Assembly (NCBI RefSeq): GCF_025421715.1
Contig: NZ_JAOEFC010000001.1
Location: 124,001 to 188,000 of the forward strand
DNA from: Microbacterium festucae
GTDB lineage: Bacteria; Actinomycetota; Actinomycetes; Actinomycetales; Microbacteriaceae
DNA length: 64,000 bases
Direction: 5' to 3'
Part shown: positions 35,808-45,067 of the stretch, one piece after another
Position numbering within the stretch: position 1 is the stretch's first letter
Layout: every line of letters starts with the position of its first letter
Notes under the pieces: generated by a model
The model's database searches: none
The model's input: the letters and a program-made list of their open reading frames with translations, nothing else
What the model was told of the DNA's origin: nothing
Translations under genes and position numbers: made by a program

Positions 35808-37469
35808 ATGAGCGAACTGCGTGGAGTCGGCATCGGACTGGGTGTGGCCCAGGGACCGATCGCCCGGATGGCCGAGCCGCTGCCTGCACCGGAGGACGCC
35901 CCCAGCACCCTCTCCCCCGACGAGGAGATCGCCCGCGTGCGCGAGGCCGTGGCCGCCGTCGCCCGTGAGCTCGAGGAGCGCGGCGCCAAGGCCGGCGGCG
36001 CGGCCCGCGAGGTACTCGAGGCGCAGGCCATGATGGCCGAGGACCCCACCCTCGACAGCGAGGTGTCCACCCGCACGCAGGCCGGCAAGACCGGCGAGTT
36101 CGCCGTCTCCGACGCGTTCGCCTCGTTCCGCGACCAGCTGGCGGCCATGGGCGGCTACCTGGGCGAGCGCGCGGCCGACCTCGACGACGTCGCCCAGCGC
36201 GTCATCGCGCGGCTGCGCGGCGTGCCCGCGCCGGGCGTGCCCGACCCGGGCCACCCGTTCGTGCTCGTGGCCAAGGACCTCGCCCCCGCCGACACGGCCC
36301 TGCTCGACCTCGACAAGGTGCTGGCCCTGGTCACCACCGAGGGCGGCCCGACCTCGCACACCGCCATCCTCGCTCGCGAGAAGTCGATCGTCGCCGTGGT
36401 GGGCGCCGCCGCCGCCAAGGACCTCACCGACGGCGAGACGGTCATCGTCGACGCCGCCAAGGGCATCGTCACCACCGAGCCCACCGACGAGGAGCTCGCC
36501 CAGGCGCAGCACCGCGCCGACGCACGCCGCACCGCGGCCTCCGCCCCGCTCACCCCGGGTGCGCTGAAGGACGGCACCGCCGTGCCGCTGCTGGCCAACC
36601 TCGGCAAGCCCGGCGGCGCCGCCGAGGCCGTCGAGCTGGGTGCCGAGGGCGTGGGCCTGTTCCGCACCGAGTTCCTCTTCCTCTCGGCCACCCAGGCGCC
36701 CACCGTCGACGAGCAGACGAAGTCCTACACCGAGCTGCTGCAGGCCTTCCCCGGCAAGAAGGTCGTCGTGCGGGCGCTGGATGCCGGTGCCGACAAGCCG
36801 CTGGCGTTCCTCAACGACGCCCACGAGGAGAACCCGGCGCTGGGCCTGCGGGGCCTGCGCGCGCTGCGCGCCAGCGAGGACATCCTGCGCGAGCAGCTGA
36901 CCGCCCTGGCCAACGCGGATGCCGCCACCGACGCCGACCTGTGGGTGATGGCGCCGATGGTGTCCACCGTCGAGGAGACCACCTACTTCACCGAGCTCGC
37001 CCGCGAGTACGGCATCAAGACCGCCGGTGTCATGGTCGAGGTCCCCTCGTCGGCGCTGCTGGCCGAGCGCGTGCTGCAGATCGCCGACTTCGCCTCGATC
37101 GGCACCAACGACCTCACCCAGTACACGCTCGCCGCCGACCGCCTGCTGGGCTCGGTCGCCTCGTTCCAGGACCCGTGGCACCCCGCCGTCCTCCACCTCA
37201 TCAAGGCGACCGGCGACGGCGGCCGCGTCAACGGCAAGCCCGTGGGCATCTGCGGCGAGGCCGCGGCCGACCCGCTGCTGGCCGTGGTGCTGGTGGGCCT
37301 GGGCGCCACCACGCTGTCGATGGCCCCCACGGCCCTCGCCGACGTGCGCGCCTCGCTGCTGCAGTACACCCGCGAAGATGCCGAGCGCATCGCCGCGGCC
37401 GCCCTCGCCGCGGACGACGCGGCATCGGCCCGTCTGGCCGCCCAGCAGGCGGCGGAGTCCGCCGGCTGA
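35808..37469 (+). CDS. ptsI: PTS enzyme I (phosphoenolpyruvate-protein phosphotransferase)
   Basis: 553 residues. The N-terminal domain carries the phospho-His in TEGGPTSHTAILAR near residue 185, the C-terminal barrel has EGVGLFRTEFLFL, DAGADKPLAF and the active Cys in VGICGEAAADP near residue 480. It uses PEP to phosphorylate HPr. ATG 35808 has AGGAGG and AGGA in front. The 80 nt after ptsH contain a small GGTC/GACC stem but no promoter I can defend. Confidence 0.95.
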   Translation: MSELRGVGIGLGVAQGPIARMAEPLPAPEDAPSTLSPDEEIARVREAVAAVARELEERGAKAGGAAREVLEAQAMMAEDPTLDSEVSTRTQAGKTGEFAVSDAFASFRDQLAAMGGYLGERAADLDDVAQRVIARLRGVPAPGVPDPGHPFVLVAKDLAPADTALLDLDKVLALVTTEGGPTSHTAILAREKSIVAVVGAAAAKDLTDGETVIVDAAKGIVTTEPTDEELAQAQHRADARRTAASAPLTPGALKDGTAVPLLANLGKPGGAAEAVELGAEGVGLFRTEFLFLSATQAPTVDEQTKSYTELLQAFPGKKVVVRALDAGADKPLAFLNDAHEENPALGLRGLRALRASEDILREQLTALANADAATDADLWVMAPMVSTVEETTYFTELAREYGIKTAGVMVEVPSSALLAERVLQIADFASIGTNDLTQYTLAADRLLGSVASFQDPWHPAVLHLIKATGDGGRVNGKPVGICGEAAADPLLAVVLVGLGATTLSMAPTALADVRASLLQYTREDAERIAAAALAADDAASARLAAQQAAESAG

Positions 37470-37499
37470 CCGGCACCTACCCGAAGGAGAAACCAGATA

Positions 37500-39185
37500 A
37501 TGACAACGGCGTCAACCACCGCCTCTTCACCGAAGAAGGGCGGTGCACGAGTCGCGGTACAGCGATTCGGAACGTTCCTGTCCGGCATGATCATGCCGAA
37601 CATCGCGGCATTCATCGCGTGGGGCTTCATTACGATGCTCTTCATCCCGGCCGGGTTCTTCGGTGAGAAGAGCCCGTTCGGGTGGCATTGGTTCCCGGTC
37701 GCCGAGATCATCGGCGGCGGCGGCAACGCCGAGCAGATCGGCTGGAACGGTGCGATGACCGCACTGGCCGAGGGCGACAACGGCAACTTCATGGCCTACG
37801 TCGGCCTCGTCGGCCCGATGGTGACCTACCTGCTGCCGCTGCTGATCGCCAACACCGCCGGCCGCATGGTCTACGACGCCCGCGGTGGCGTCGTGGCGAC
37901 CATCGCGACCATGGGTGTCATCGTCGGCACCGACATCCCGATGTTCCTCGGCGCGATGATCATGGGCCCGCTGGCCGCGTGGATCACCAAGCAGATGGAC
38001 AAGCTGTGGGACGGCAAGATCAAGCCCGGCTTCGAGATGCTCGTCAACAACTTCTCGGCCGGCATCCTGGGCATGATCCTCGCGATCCTCGGCTTCTTCG
38101 CCTTCGGACCGTTCTTCCTCGGCATCAGCACGGTCCTCGGAAGCGTCGTGGCCTGGCTGGTCGACTTCAACCTGCTGCCGGTGCTGTCGGTGATCGTCGA
38201 ACCGGCGAAGGTGCTCTTCCTCAACAACGCCATCAACCACGGCGTGTTCACCCCGCTCGGCATCGAGCAGGCCGCCGAGGCCGGCAAGTCGATCCTGTTC
38301 CTCATCGAGGCCAACCCCGGCCCCGGCGTGGGTCTGCTGCTGGCCTTCACCTTCTTCGGTGTCGGCGCGGCCAAGGCGTCGGCTCCCGGTGCGGTCGTCA
38401 TCCAGTTCGTCGGCGGCATCCACGAGATCTACTTCCCGTACGCCCTCAGCAAGCCGATGACCCTCCTCGCCCTCATCGCGGGCGGTGCGACCGGTGTCAC
38501 CACCAACATGCTCCTCGGCGGCGGCCTCGGCTTCCCCGCCGCCCCCGGCAGCATCATCGCGGTCACCGCCGCGGCGATCGGCCCCGGGGTGGGGAACCTG
38601 CTCGTGGTCTACCTGTCGGTGGTGCTCGCCGCGGTCGTGACCTTCCTCATCACCGCGGTCATCCTGCGGGCCTCGCGCAAGCGCGACCTCGCCGCCGAGG
38701 CGGACGCATCGGCGAACTTCGAGGCCGCGATCGCCCAGACCGAGGCGAACAAGGGCAAGTCCTCCGACGCGCTGTCGAACCTGCGCGCCGGTGCCGCCGC
38801 CAACGCGGGTGTCGCCGGCGGTCAGGCCCCCATCCAGGCCGACGCGGCCGCGGATGCCGTCGCCACCGGCGGCGTGGGCACGATCCCGACGATCGCCACC
38901 GTGGTGTTCGCGTGCGACGCCGGCATGGGCTCGTCGGCGATGGGCGCCAGCGTGCTGCGCAACAAGATCAAGAAGGCCGGCTTCGACGACATCTCGGTCA
39001 CCAACAAGGCGATCGCGAACCTCGACGGCAGTGAAGACCTCGTGATCACGCAGCAGCAGCTGACCGACCGGGCGCGCGGACGCACCCCGGGCGCGATGCA
39101 CATCTCGGTCGACAACTTCATGAACTCGCCGAAGTACGAAGAGGTCGTCGACCTCATCCGCCAGCAGCACGAAAACGGCGCGTGA
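37500..39185 (+). CDS. mtlA: PTS mannitol transporter EIICB
   Basis: 561 residues. EIIC occupies residues 15-390 with about eight helices (SGMIMPNIAAFIAWG, GTDIPMFLGAMIMGP, GGIHEIYFPYAL). A linker rich in Ala leads to EIIB at about 455-561, with phospho-Cys in VFACDAGMGSSAMG. It imports mannitol and phosphorylates it to mannitol-1-phosphate. The EIIA domain that some MtlA proteins carry is a separate gene (39,274) here. ATG 37500 is preceded by AAGGAGA. Confidence 0.96.
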   Translation: MTTASTTASSPKKGGARVAVQRFGTFLSGMIMPNIAAFIAWGFITMLFIPAGFFGEKSPFGWHWFPVAEIIGGGGNAEQIGWNGAMTALAEGDNGNFMAYVGLVGPMVTYLLPLLIANTAGRMVYDARGGVVATIATMGVIVGTDIPMFLGAMIMGPLAAWITKQMDKLWDGKIKPGFEMLVNNFSAGILGMILAILGFFAFGPFFLGISTVLGSVVAWLVDFNLLPVLSVIVEPAKVLFLNNAINHGVFTPLGIEQAAEAGKSILFLIEANPGPGVGLLLAFTFFGVGAAKASAPGAVVIQFVGGIHEIYFPYALSKPMTLLALIAGGATGVTTNMLLGGGLGFPAAPGSIIAVTAAAIGPGVGNLLVVYLSVVLAAVVTFLITAVILRASRKRDLAAEADASANFEAAIAQTEANKGKSSDALSNLRAGAAANAGVAGGQAPIQADAAADAVATGGVGTIPTIATVVFACDAGMGSSAMGASVLRNKIKKAGFDDISVTNKAIANLDGSEDLVITQQQLTDRARGRTPGAMHISVDNFMNSPKYEEVVDLIRQQHENGA

Positions 39186-39191
39186 GCGCAC

Positions 39192-39222
39192 GGGGCGGGG
39201 GCGATCACGTCGCCCCCGCCCC
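39192..39222 (+). terminator. 13-bp perfect hairpin between mtlA and mtlF
   Basis: GGGGCGGGGGCGA (39192-39204) and TCGCCCCCGCCCC (39210-39222) surround the loop TCACG. It begins seven nt after the mtlA stop. There is no T-run, and mtlF/mtlD follow on the same strand, so it may attenuate or protect the mtlA message rather than fully end it. Confidence 0.6.
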
Positions 39223-39273
39223 GGCATCCGCCCCACACCGACCGAGCCGTGAACACCGACAGAAGGAGAAGGC

Positions 39274-39711
39274 ATGTCCAGTGACGTTCTGAAGATCGAG
39301 CAGGTCCGCATCCACCCCGGATCGGTGAGCAAGGACGACGCGATGCGCGAAGCCGCCGCGATCCTGCAGGAGGCGGGGGCCGTCACCGGCGGCTACTACG
39401 ACGCGATGCAGCTGCGCGAGGAGACCGTGTCGACCTACATGGGCAACGAGCTCGCCATCCCCCACGGCACCAACGAGACCAAGGACACCATCCTCGCCTC
39501 GGCGCTGTCGTTCGTGCGCTACGACGGCGGCGTCGACTGGAGCGGGCAGCCGGTCACCTTCGTCGTCGGCATCGCCGGCAAGGGCGACGAGCACCTCGAG
39601 ATCCTGTCGCAGATCGCACTCATCTTCTCCGACGACGACGAGGTCGCCACCCTCAAGTCGGCCGGCAGCGTCGAGGAGATCTTCGCGCGCCTGTCGTCGG
39701 TGAACGGCTGA
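39274..39711 (+). CDS. mtlF: PTS mannitol EIIA
   Basis: 145 residues of the mannitol/fructose EIIA family. The phospho-His is in [11 protein letters not shown] near residue 66, with [10 protein letters not shown] before it and [15 protein letters not shown] after it. It relays phosphate from HPr to the EIIB domain of MtlA. ATG 39274 has AGAAGGAGA in front. The stop overlaps the mtlD start (TGATG). Confidence 0.95.
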   Translation: MSSDVLKIEQVRIHPGSVSKDDAMREAAAILQEAGAVTGGYYDAMQLREETVSTYMGNELAIPHGTNETKDTILASALSFVRYDGGVDWSGQPVTFVVGIAGKGDEHLEILSQIALIFSDDDEVATLKSAGSVEEIFARLSSVNG

Positions 39712-40871
39712 TGAAGGCCGTCCACTTCGGCGCCGGCAACATCGGCCGCGGCTTCGTCGGGCTGCTGCTGCACGAGGGCGGCTACGAGCTCGTCTTCTCC
39801 GACGTCGCCGCGCCCCTCGTCGACGCGATCAACGCGGCCTCCTCCTACACCGTGCACGAGGTCGGCGACGGCGGCACCGACAAGACCGTCACCGGCTTCC
39901 GCGCGGTCAACAGCGCCGAGGAGCCCGACCGGCTCATCGCCGAGATCGCCGGCGCCGACGTGGTCACCACCGCCGTCGGCCCGACGATCCTGAAGTTCGT
40001 GGCCCCGCCGATCCTCGCGGCCCTGCGCGTGCGCGACCCCGAGGCGGCGCCCCTGCAGGTCATGGCGTGCGAGAACGCGATCGGCGCGACCGACATCCTC
40101 CGCGAGGAGATCGTCACCCGCGCCGGCGACGAGTGGCCGCAGCTGGCCGCCCGCGCGGTGTTCGCCAACACCGCGGTCGACCGCATCGTGCCCGCCCAGC
40201 CCGCCGGCGGCGGGGTGGACGTGACCGTCGAGCCGTTCTACGAGTGGGCGATCGAGCGCCCGCCGTTCGGGGATGCGCCCCCGCACATCCCGGGTGCCCA
40301 CTTCGTCGACGACCTCGCCCCCTACATCGAGCGCAAGCTGTTCACCGTCAACACCGGGCACGCCACCACTGCCTACCTCGGAGCCCTCGCCGGGGCCGAC
40401 AAGATCTCGGACGCGCTGGCCGACGACCAGGTGGCCACCGCCGTCGAGGCGACCCTGCAGGAGACCTCGGCGCTGCTGGCCGCCAAGCACGGCCTCGACC
40501 CCGCCGAGCTCGCCGACTACCGCGCCACGATCCTGCGGCGGTTCGCCAACCCCGAGCTGCCCGACACCGTCGGGCGCGTGGGGCGTCAGCCGCTGCGCAA
40601 GCTCTCGCGCCACGAGCGGTTCATCGGCCCCGCCGCCGAGGCCGCCGAGCGCGGGCTGCCGGTGCAGGCCCTGGTGACCGCGATCGCCGCCGCGCTGCGG
40701 TTCACCGACGCCGACGACGAGCAGGCCGTCGCCCTGCAGCAGCAGCTGCGCGATCAGGATGCCGCGACGTTCACGGCATCCGTCACCGGCCTGGACGACA
40801 CGCACCCGCTGTTCGCCCAGGTGCAGCAGGTCGTCGCGGCCCGGCAGGCGGAGCTCAGCGACGCTTCGTAG
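39711..40871 (+). CDS. mtlD: Mannitol-1-phosphate 5-dehydrogenase
   Basis: 386 residues with [16 protein letters not shown] at the N-terminus for NAD binding, [13 protein letters not shown] in the middle and [16 protein letters not shown] near residue 210, containing the conserved Lys, Asn and His of polyol dehydrogenases. It oxidises mannitol-1-phosphate to fructose-6-phosphate. It ends the mannitol operon. The stop codon TAG is at the same time the first three bases of the TAGAAT hexamer for the next gene. Confidence 0.96.
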   Translation: MKAVHFGAGNIGRGFVGLLLHEGGYELVFSDVAAPLVDAINAASSYTVHEVGDGGTDKTVTGFRAVNSAEEPDRLIAEIAGADVVTTAVGPTILKFVAPPILAALRVRDPEAAPLQVMACENAIGATDILREEIVTRAGDEWPQLAARAVFANTAVDRIVPAQPAGGGVDVTVEPFYEWAIERPPFGDAPPHIPGAHFVDDLAPYIERKLFTVNTGHATTAYLGALAGADKISDALADDQVATAVEATLQETSALLAAKHGLDPAELADYRATILRRFANPELPDTVGRVGRQPLRKLSRHERFIGPAAEAAERGLPVQALVTAIAAALRFTDADDEQAVALQQQLRDQDAATFTASVTGLDDTHPLFAQVQQVVAARQAELSDAS

Positions 40872-40874
40872 AAT
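40869..40874 (+). promoter_or_regulatory. -10 element of the hydrolase gene
   Basis: TAGAAT, six nt before ATG 40881; its first three bases are the mtlD stop codon. Confidence 0.6.
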
Positions 40875-40880
40875 CGAAGG

Positions 40881-41660
40881 ATGACCGACGACGCCCCCGT
40901 CCCCCCTGCACCTCGCAAGCGACGGGGGCGTCGCATCGTCTTCTGGGTGCTCGGGATCATCGGGGCGGTGATCGTCGCCGCCGTCGTGGGCGTCGTGGTG
41001 TGGAGCCAGGTGGGCGTCTACCAGGCCGAGGCCGAGCCGCTGGCCGCGGTGCGCGCCGACCCGGGCATCGAGATCACCGACGACAGCGCGGGCGTCGTAC
41101 TCTCGCCCGCAGAGGGCGCCACCGGCGTGGGCCTCGTGTTCATCCCAGGGGCGAAGGTCGACGCCTGGGCATACGCGAGCACGCTCTCGGGGCTCGTCGA
41201 TGACGGCATGACCGTCGTCATCACCAAGCCGTGGCTGAACCTCGCGTTCTTCGACGTGCGACCGCTGACCGCGTTCACCGACCTCGCCCCCGACGTGGAC
41301 GACTGGCTCGTCGGCGGTCACTCCCTCGGCGGCGTGCGCGCGTGCATGATGGCCGGCGACACCGACGGACTGGTGCTGTTCGCCTCGTACTGCTCGAACG
41401 ACCTGTCGCAGACCGACCTGCCGGTGCTGAGCCTCTCGGGCAGCGAAGACGGCCTGTCGACGCCGCAGAAGATCGCCGACTCCGCCGCGAACCTGCCGGC
41501 CGATGCCACGTTCGTGCAGATCGAGGGCGCCGCGCACGCGTCGTTCGGCGCCTACGGCCCGCAGGACGGCGACGGCACCCCCACCATCTCGGATGCCGAC
41601 ATGATCGCGCGCATCACCGACGAGGTCGGCCTGTTCGTCGCGGCGGTGCCGGTGCCCTGA
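40881..41660 (+). CDS. Membrane-anchored alpha/beta hydrolase
   Basis: 259 residues. One membrane helix at residues 19-43 (IVFWVLGIIGAVIVAAVVGV) after a basic start, then an alpha/beta hydrolase domain outside the membrane with the nucleophile Ser in VGGHSLGGV near residue 143, Asp in SGSEDGLST and His in EGAAHASFG. Substrate unknown; it could be an esterase or lipase-like enzyme. TAGAAT ends six nt before ATG 40881. Confidence 0.82.
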   Translation: MTDDAPVPPAPRKRRGRRIVFWVLGIIGAVIVAAVVGVVVWSQVGVYQAEAEPLAAVRADPGIEITDDSAGVVLSPAEGATGVGLVFIPGAKVDAWAYASTLSGLVDDGMTVVITKPWLNLAFFDVRPLTAFTDLAPDVDDWLVGGHSLGGVRACMMAGDTDGLVLFASYCSNDLSQTDLPVLSLSGSEDGLSTPQKIADSAANLPADATFVQIEGAAHASFGAYGPQDGDGTPTISDADMIARITDEVGLFVAAVPVP

Positions 41661-41752
41661 CCCTGGGTGGGCCGGGGCCGGGCGGTGTCGCGTGCCGGGC
41701 CGTGCCGTCGTCGCGGGGTGTCCGCGGACACGGGGCGTTCGCGCGGACCGGC

Positions 41753-41758
41753 TAAGGT
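41753..41758 (+). promoter_or_regulatory. -10 element of the TauE gene
   Basis: TAAGGT, eight nt before GTG 41767. Confidence 0.5.
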
Positions 41759-41766
41759 GAGCGCCC

Positions 41767-42504
41767 GTGACCCTTCTGCTGGCAGGCCTGGCCGCCTTCA
41801 CCGCCGCCGTCATCCAGCGCATCACCGGGCTCGGATTCGTGCTGGTGCTGATCGGTCCGTTCGTGCTGCTCTACGGCCCGACCGAGGGCGTCACCGCGGC
41901 CATCCTGCTGGCCCTCGTGGCCGCCGTCGTCGCCGTGCCGCTGGTGTGGCGCGAGGTCGACTGGCGCCGATCGGTGTGGCTCATCTGGCCCGGCCTGCTG
42001 ACGGCCCCCCTCGGCATCCTGGTCTCGCAGGTGCTGCCCGAACCCGCCCTGCTGCTGCTGATCGGCGCGATGGCGGTCTTCGCGCTCACCGCGGGGTTCC
42101 TCCCGGCGCTCGCGGGCGCCCTGCGCGGGCGATCCGGGGCCGTCGCCGCCGGGGCCGCCGGCGGGTTCATGCAGACCGCCAGTGGGCTGTCGGGCCCGGC
42201 GCTGGCCGCCCACGCCGTGGGCGACCGGTGGCCGCAGCGCTCGTTCACCGCCAGCGTGCAGGTCATCTTCGTCGTGTTCAGCGGCATCGGGGTGCTGCTG
42301 CGCGGCCTCCCCGACCTGGCACCGGCCGACACCGGCATCCTCGTGGGCGTCACCGTGCTCGGCATCGTCGCCGGCACCCTCGCCGCGCACCGGGTGCCGG
42401 CGACGATGGCGCGCCGGGCGATGCTCGCGATCGCGTGGGCGGGCGCCGTGGTGGTGCTGGTGCGGGGCGTCATCGCCCTGGCGGCCGGCCCTCTGGCATC
42501 CTGA
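41767..42504 (+). CDS. TauE/SafE family membrane permease
   Basis: 245 residues, almost entirely hydrophobic with about eight helices in two sets. The family pattern shows in AAVIQRITGLGFVLVLIGPF and AAGGFMQTASGLSGPALA, the two re-entrant glycine-rich stretches. Members export sulfite, sulfoacetate or other organic anions; the substrate here is unknown. GTG 41767 has TAAGGT eight nt upstream. Confidence 0.85.
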   Translation: MTLLLAGLAAFTAAVIQRITGLGFVLVLIGPFVLLYGPTEGVTAAILLALVAAVVAVPLVWREVDWRRSVWLIWPGLLTAPLGILVSQVLPEPALLLLIGAMAVFALTAGFLPALAGALRGRSGAVAAGAAGGFMQTASGLSGPALAAHAVGDRWPQRSFTASVQVIFVVFSGIGVLLRGLPDLAPADTGILVGVTVLGIVAGTLAAHRVPATMARRAMLAIAWAGAVVVLVRGVIALAAGPLAS

Positions 42505-42510
42505 TCACAC

Positions 42511-43818
42511 ATGCACCAGCCGCACATCGCCGTGATCGGGGCCGGCCCCTCGGGGCTGGCGGCGACGCGCGCCCTGCAGAAGGCGGGGATCGCCGTCACC
42601 GGGTTCGAGGCCTCGTCGGGTGTCGGCGGGCTCTGGGACATCGACAACCCGCGCTCGACGATGTACGATTCGGCCCACCTCATCTCCTCGCGCACAACCA
42701 CGCAGTTCGCCGAGTTCCCGATGCGCGGCGACGTCGACTATCCGGGGCACCGCCCCGTGCTGCAGTACTTCCGCGACTACGCGGCGCACTTCGGGCTCGA
42801 CGCCGCCTACCGGTTCGACACGCGCGTCACCGCCGTCACGCCGCGCGCGGGCGGGGGCTGGGACGTCACGGCATCCGCAGCGCGCGACGAGCCGGCGGGC
42901 GAGACGACCGAGGGGTTCGACGGGGTCGTGCTGGCGGGCGGCACGCTGGCCGAGCCGTCGATCCCGAGCTTCCGCGGCAGCTTCGACGGGGAGCTGCTGC
43001 ACTCGTCGCAGTACAAGAGCGCCCGGCAGCTCGACGGGCGACGGGTGCTCATCGTGGGCGCCGGCAACTCGGGGTGCGACATCGCCGTCGACGCCGTGCA
43101 CCACGCGGCATCCGTCGATCTGAGCGTGCGCCGCGGGTACTACTTCGTGCCGCGCTACCTGTTCGGCCGGCCGTCCGACACCCTCAACCAGGGCCGGCCG
43201 CTGCCCGCGCGTCTGAAGCAGTTCGTCGACAGCCGGGTGCTGCGGGCCTTCACCGGCGACCCGGTGCGGTTCGGCTTCCCGAAGCCCGACTACCGCATCT
43301 ACGAGGCGCACCCGATCGTGAACACCCTGGTGCTCGGCCACCTGGGGCAGGGCGACCTCGGCATCCGGCCCGACATCGACCGGTTCGACGGGCACGACGT
43401 CGTGTTCCGGGACGGCACCCGCGGCACCTACGACACGGTGCTGCTGGCCACCGGGTACCGGCTCGACTACCCGTTCGTCGACCGCGCCGCCCTCAACTGG
43501 ACCGGCGCCGCACCCCGCCTCTACCTCAACGTCTTCCCGCCGGCGATGAACGGCCTCTACGTCATGGGCATGATCGAGGCGTCGGGCATCGGCTGGCAGG
43601 GCCGCTACGAGCAGGCCGAGCTCATCGCCGCCTATCTGACCGCCGACGACGCGCACCGCGCAGCCTTCGCCCGCGCGATCGGCACCGCGCCCTGGCCCGA
43701 CCTGACCGGCGGCTACCGCTACCTGGGGCTCGAGCGCATGGCCTACTACGTCAACAAGGACGCCTACCGCCGCGCCGTCCGCCGCGCCACCGCGTCGCTC
43801 ACCGCGCCCCTCCGCTGA
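42511..43818 (+). CDS. Flavin-containing monooxygenase
   Basis: 435 residues. FAD-binding GAGPSGLAA at residue 10, NADP-binding GAGNSGCDI near residue 176, and the FMO fingerprint F-x-G...HSSQYK between them (near residue 165). It oxygenates a nitrogen or sulfur centre, or works as a Baeyer-Villiger enzyme, with NADPH and oxygen. It follows the TauE permease by six nt, so the two are probably co-transcribed; a shared organosulfur substrate is possible but not shown. No good ribosome-binding site precedes ATG 42511. Confidence 0.85.
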   Translation: MHQPHIAVIGAGPSGLAATRALQKAGIAVTGFEASSGVGGLWDIDNPRSTMYDSAHLISSRTTTQFAEFPMRGDVDYPGHRPVLQYFRDYAAHFGLDAAYRFDTRVTAVTPRAGGGWDVTASAARDEPAGETTEGFDGVVLAGGTLAEPSIPSFRGSFDGELLHSSQYKSARQLDGRRVLIVGAGNSGCDIAVDAVHHAASVDLSVRRGYYFVPRYLFGRPSDTLNQGRPLPARLKQFVDSRVLRAFTGDPVRFGFPKPDYRIYEAHPIVNTLVLGHLGQGDLGIRPDIDRFDGHDVVFRDGTRGTYDTVLLATGYRLDYPFVDRAALNWTGAAPRLYLNVFPPAMNGLYVMGMIEASGIGWQGRYEQAELIAAYLTADDAHRAAFARAIGTAPWPDLTGGYRYLGLERMAYYVNKDAYRRAVRRATASLTAPLR

Positions 43819-43846
43819 CCCACGGTCGCGCTCTTCGCGGTTCGCC

Positions 43847-43930
43847 CGCGAAACTCCTCCAGATCATCGCCGCCGCGGCCCCGGCGGCCGGTATCCGGCA
43901 CTTCCGCGCCCGGAATGGAGGAGTTCCGCG
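43847..43930. repeat. Palindromic element D1, GAGTT-core family
   Basis: Arms CGCGAAACTCCTCCA (43847-43861) and TGGAGGAGTTCCGCG (43916-43930) match at 14 of 15 positions. The 54-nt interior is itself GC-rich and foldable (GCCGCC/GGCGGC). It begins 29 nt after the monooxygenase stop. Confidence 0.8.
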
Positions 43931-44009
43931 ACGCGGCCCCAGGTCGCGGTCGTCGCCGGGCCGGAGAACCCCCGAGCCGGTGGCGCGCGAGGTCGCGGAA
44001 CTGCGACAT

Positions 44010-44091
44010 GCGGAACTCCTCCGATCGGTCGCCCGCACGCCATGAACGGGCCGGAATCGGCGCGGTGGCGCCCGGAGTGGAGGAGTTCCGC
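44010..44091. repeat. Palindromic element D2, GAGTT-core family
   Basis: Arms GCGGAACTCCTCC (44010-44022) and GGAGGAGTTCCGC (44079-44091) are perfect complements around 56 nt. Same core as D1 and D3, 82 nt upstream of the DUF559 start codon. Confidence 0.8.
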
Positions 44092-44173
44092 GACGCGCAC
44101 CGCTTCCTCCCCCGCCGGGGTCCGCGGCCATCGGCCCACAGATCCGGACCTGCGGGCGCCAGGGGCACCGGCG

Positions 44174-45067
44174 ATGGGGTGTGCTTCGGCGATGGACCCT
44201 TCGCCCCGACACCACGCCGCACTCGTCCTCGCCGGCGCTTACCGCACCACCGCCGAGCTGACCGCGACCGTCTCCCGCGACCGGCTGCGGATGCTCGTGC
44301 GCTCGGGCGCCCTGCTGCGGCTGCGCAACGGGCGGTACGTCCTGCCCGATCTGCACCCCGCCCTGCTCGATGCGGGGCGCCTCGGCGCGCGCCTGGACTG
44401 CGTCTCGCTGCTGGCCGCGCTCGGGGTCTTCGTGCAGGAGCATGCGCGTCTGCACGTGCAGATCGAGCGCGGATCGAGCAGACTCCCCCCGCGGATGCCG
44501 GGCACCACCGCGCACTGGCGCCGCACGGCGTGCGCGCGGGCGGCGCTGGCCACCGAGATCGTGGGCGCTCTCGCGCAGGCGGTGCGCTGTCAGCGGCCGC
44601 GCGAGGCGATCGCCACGCTCGACTCCGCCTGGCATCAGGGCCTCGTGGGCGAGAGCGAGATCGCCGCCGTGTTCGCCGCGCTGCCCTGCCGCTACCGACC
44701 GTTGCGCGCGCTGCTGGATCGGCGCAGCGAATCGGGGCCCGAGACGCTCGTGCGCCTGATGCTGCGGGCGCTCGGCTGCGCGGTCGAACTGCAGGTCGTG
44801 ATCGACGGGGTCGGGCGCGTCGATCTGCTCGTCGACGGCTGGCTGATCGTCGAGTGCGACAGCCGCGCGTTCCACGAGGGCTGGGACGCTGCCCGCGAGG
44901 ACCGGCGTCGCGACCTCGCCGCGGCCGCCCAGGGCTACACGACGGTGCGGGTGCTCGCCGAGGACGTCATGTACCGCGGCGACGAGGTGCTCGGCGCGCT
45001 GCGCGCGGCCCTGTCGCACCCGCGCGCGCCGCGCAACTCCTCCATTCCGGCGCCCCGCCGGCGCTGA
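44174..45067 (+). CDS. AbiEi-like winged-helix plus DUF559 (Vsr-fold) endonuclease-like protein
   Basis: 297 residues. Residues about 15-110 resemble the AbiEi antitoxin N-terminal domain: a helix-turn-helix, the Leu/Arg-rich RNGRYVLPD, then LDCVSLLAALGVFV. Residues about 190-280 form a DUF559/Vsr-type nuclease domain with Asp217 in GRVDLLVDG and Glu227-x-Asp229-Ser in VECDSRAFH, the PD-(D/E)XK-like acidic set. The usual Lys after DS is Arg. ATG 44174 has AGGGG eight nt upstream, and the numbering then equals that of the paralogue at 61,879. The C-terminal residues APRNSSIP are encoded by the left arm of palindrome D3. No AbiEii partner gene is adjacent. Confidence 0.75.
   Translation: MGCASAMDPSPRHHAALVLAGAYRTTAELTATVSRDRLRMLVRSGALLRLRNGRYVLPDLHPALLDAGRLGARLDCVSLLAALGVFVQEHARLHVQIERGSSRLPPRMPGTTAHWRRTACARAALATEIVGALAQAVRCQRPREAIATLDSAWHQGLVGESEIAAVFAALPCRYRPLRALLDRRSESGPETLVRLMLRALGCAVELQVVIDGVGRVDLLVDGWLIVECDSRAFHEGWDAAREDRRRDLAAAAQGYTTVRVLAEDVMYRGDEVLGALRAALSHPRAPRNSSIPAPRRR

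Larger units (their letters stand above)
43819..44173. other. 355-bp gap with two palindromes before the DUF559 gene
   Basis: Contains palindromic elements D1 and D2, a promoter candidate was not found, and the ribosome-binding site AGGGG (44161-44165) of the next gene ends it. The open frames in it are produced by the repeats. A 20-base direct repeat that begins TGGAGGAGTTCCGCG occurs at 43916-43935 and again at 44078-44097. Confidence 0.7.

Noticed and set aside
41667..44045. Plus-strand open frame of 792 codons
   Set aside because: Out-of-frame shadow of the TauE and monooxygenase genes, composed mainly of Arg, Pro and Ala.
43916..44097. TGGAGGAG in palindromes D1/D2 as ribosome-binding sites
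   Set aside because: No start codon at a usable distance opens a plausible frame; the motif is part of the palindrome arms.
44174..45067. AbiE-type toxin-antitoxin pair
   Set aside because: Only the AbiEi-like N-terminal fold is seen. No AbiEii nucleotidyltransferase gene lies next to either DUF559 gene, and the neighbours are metabolic genes.
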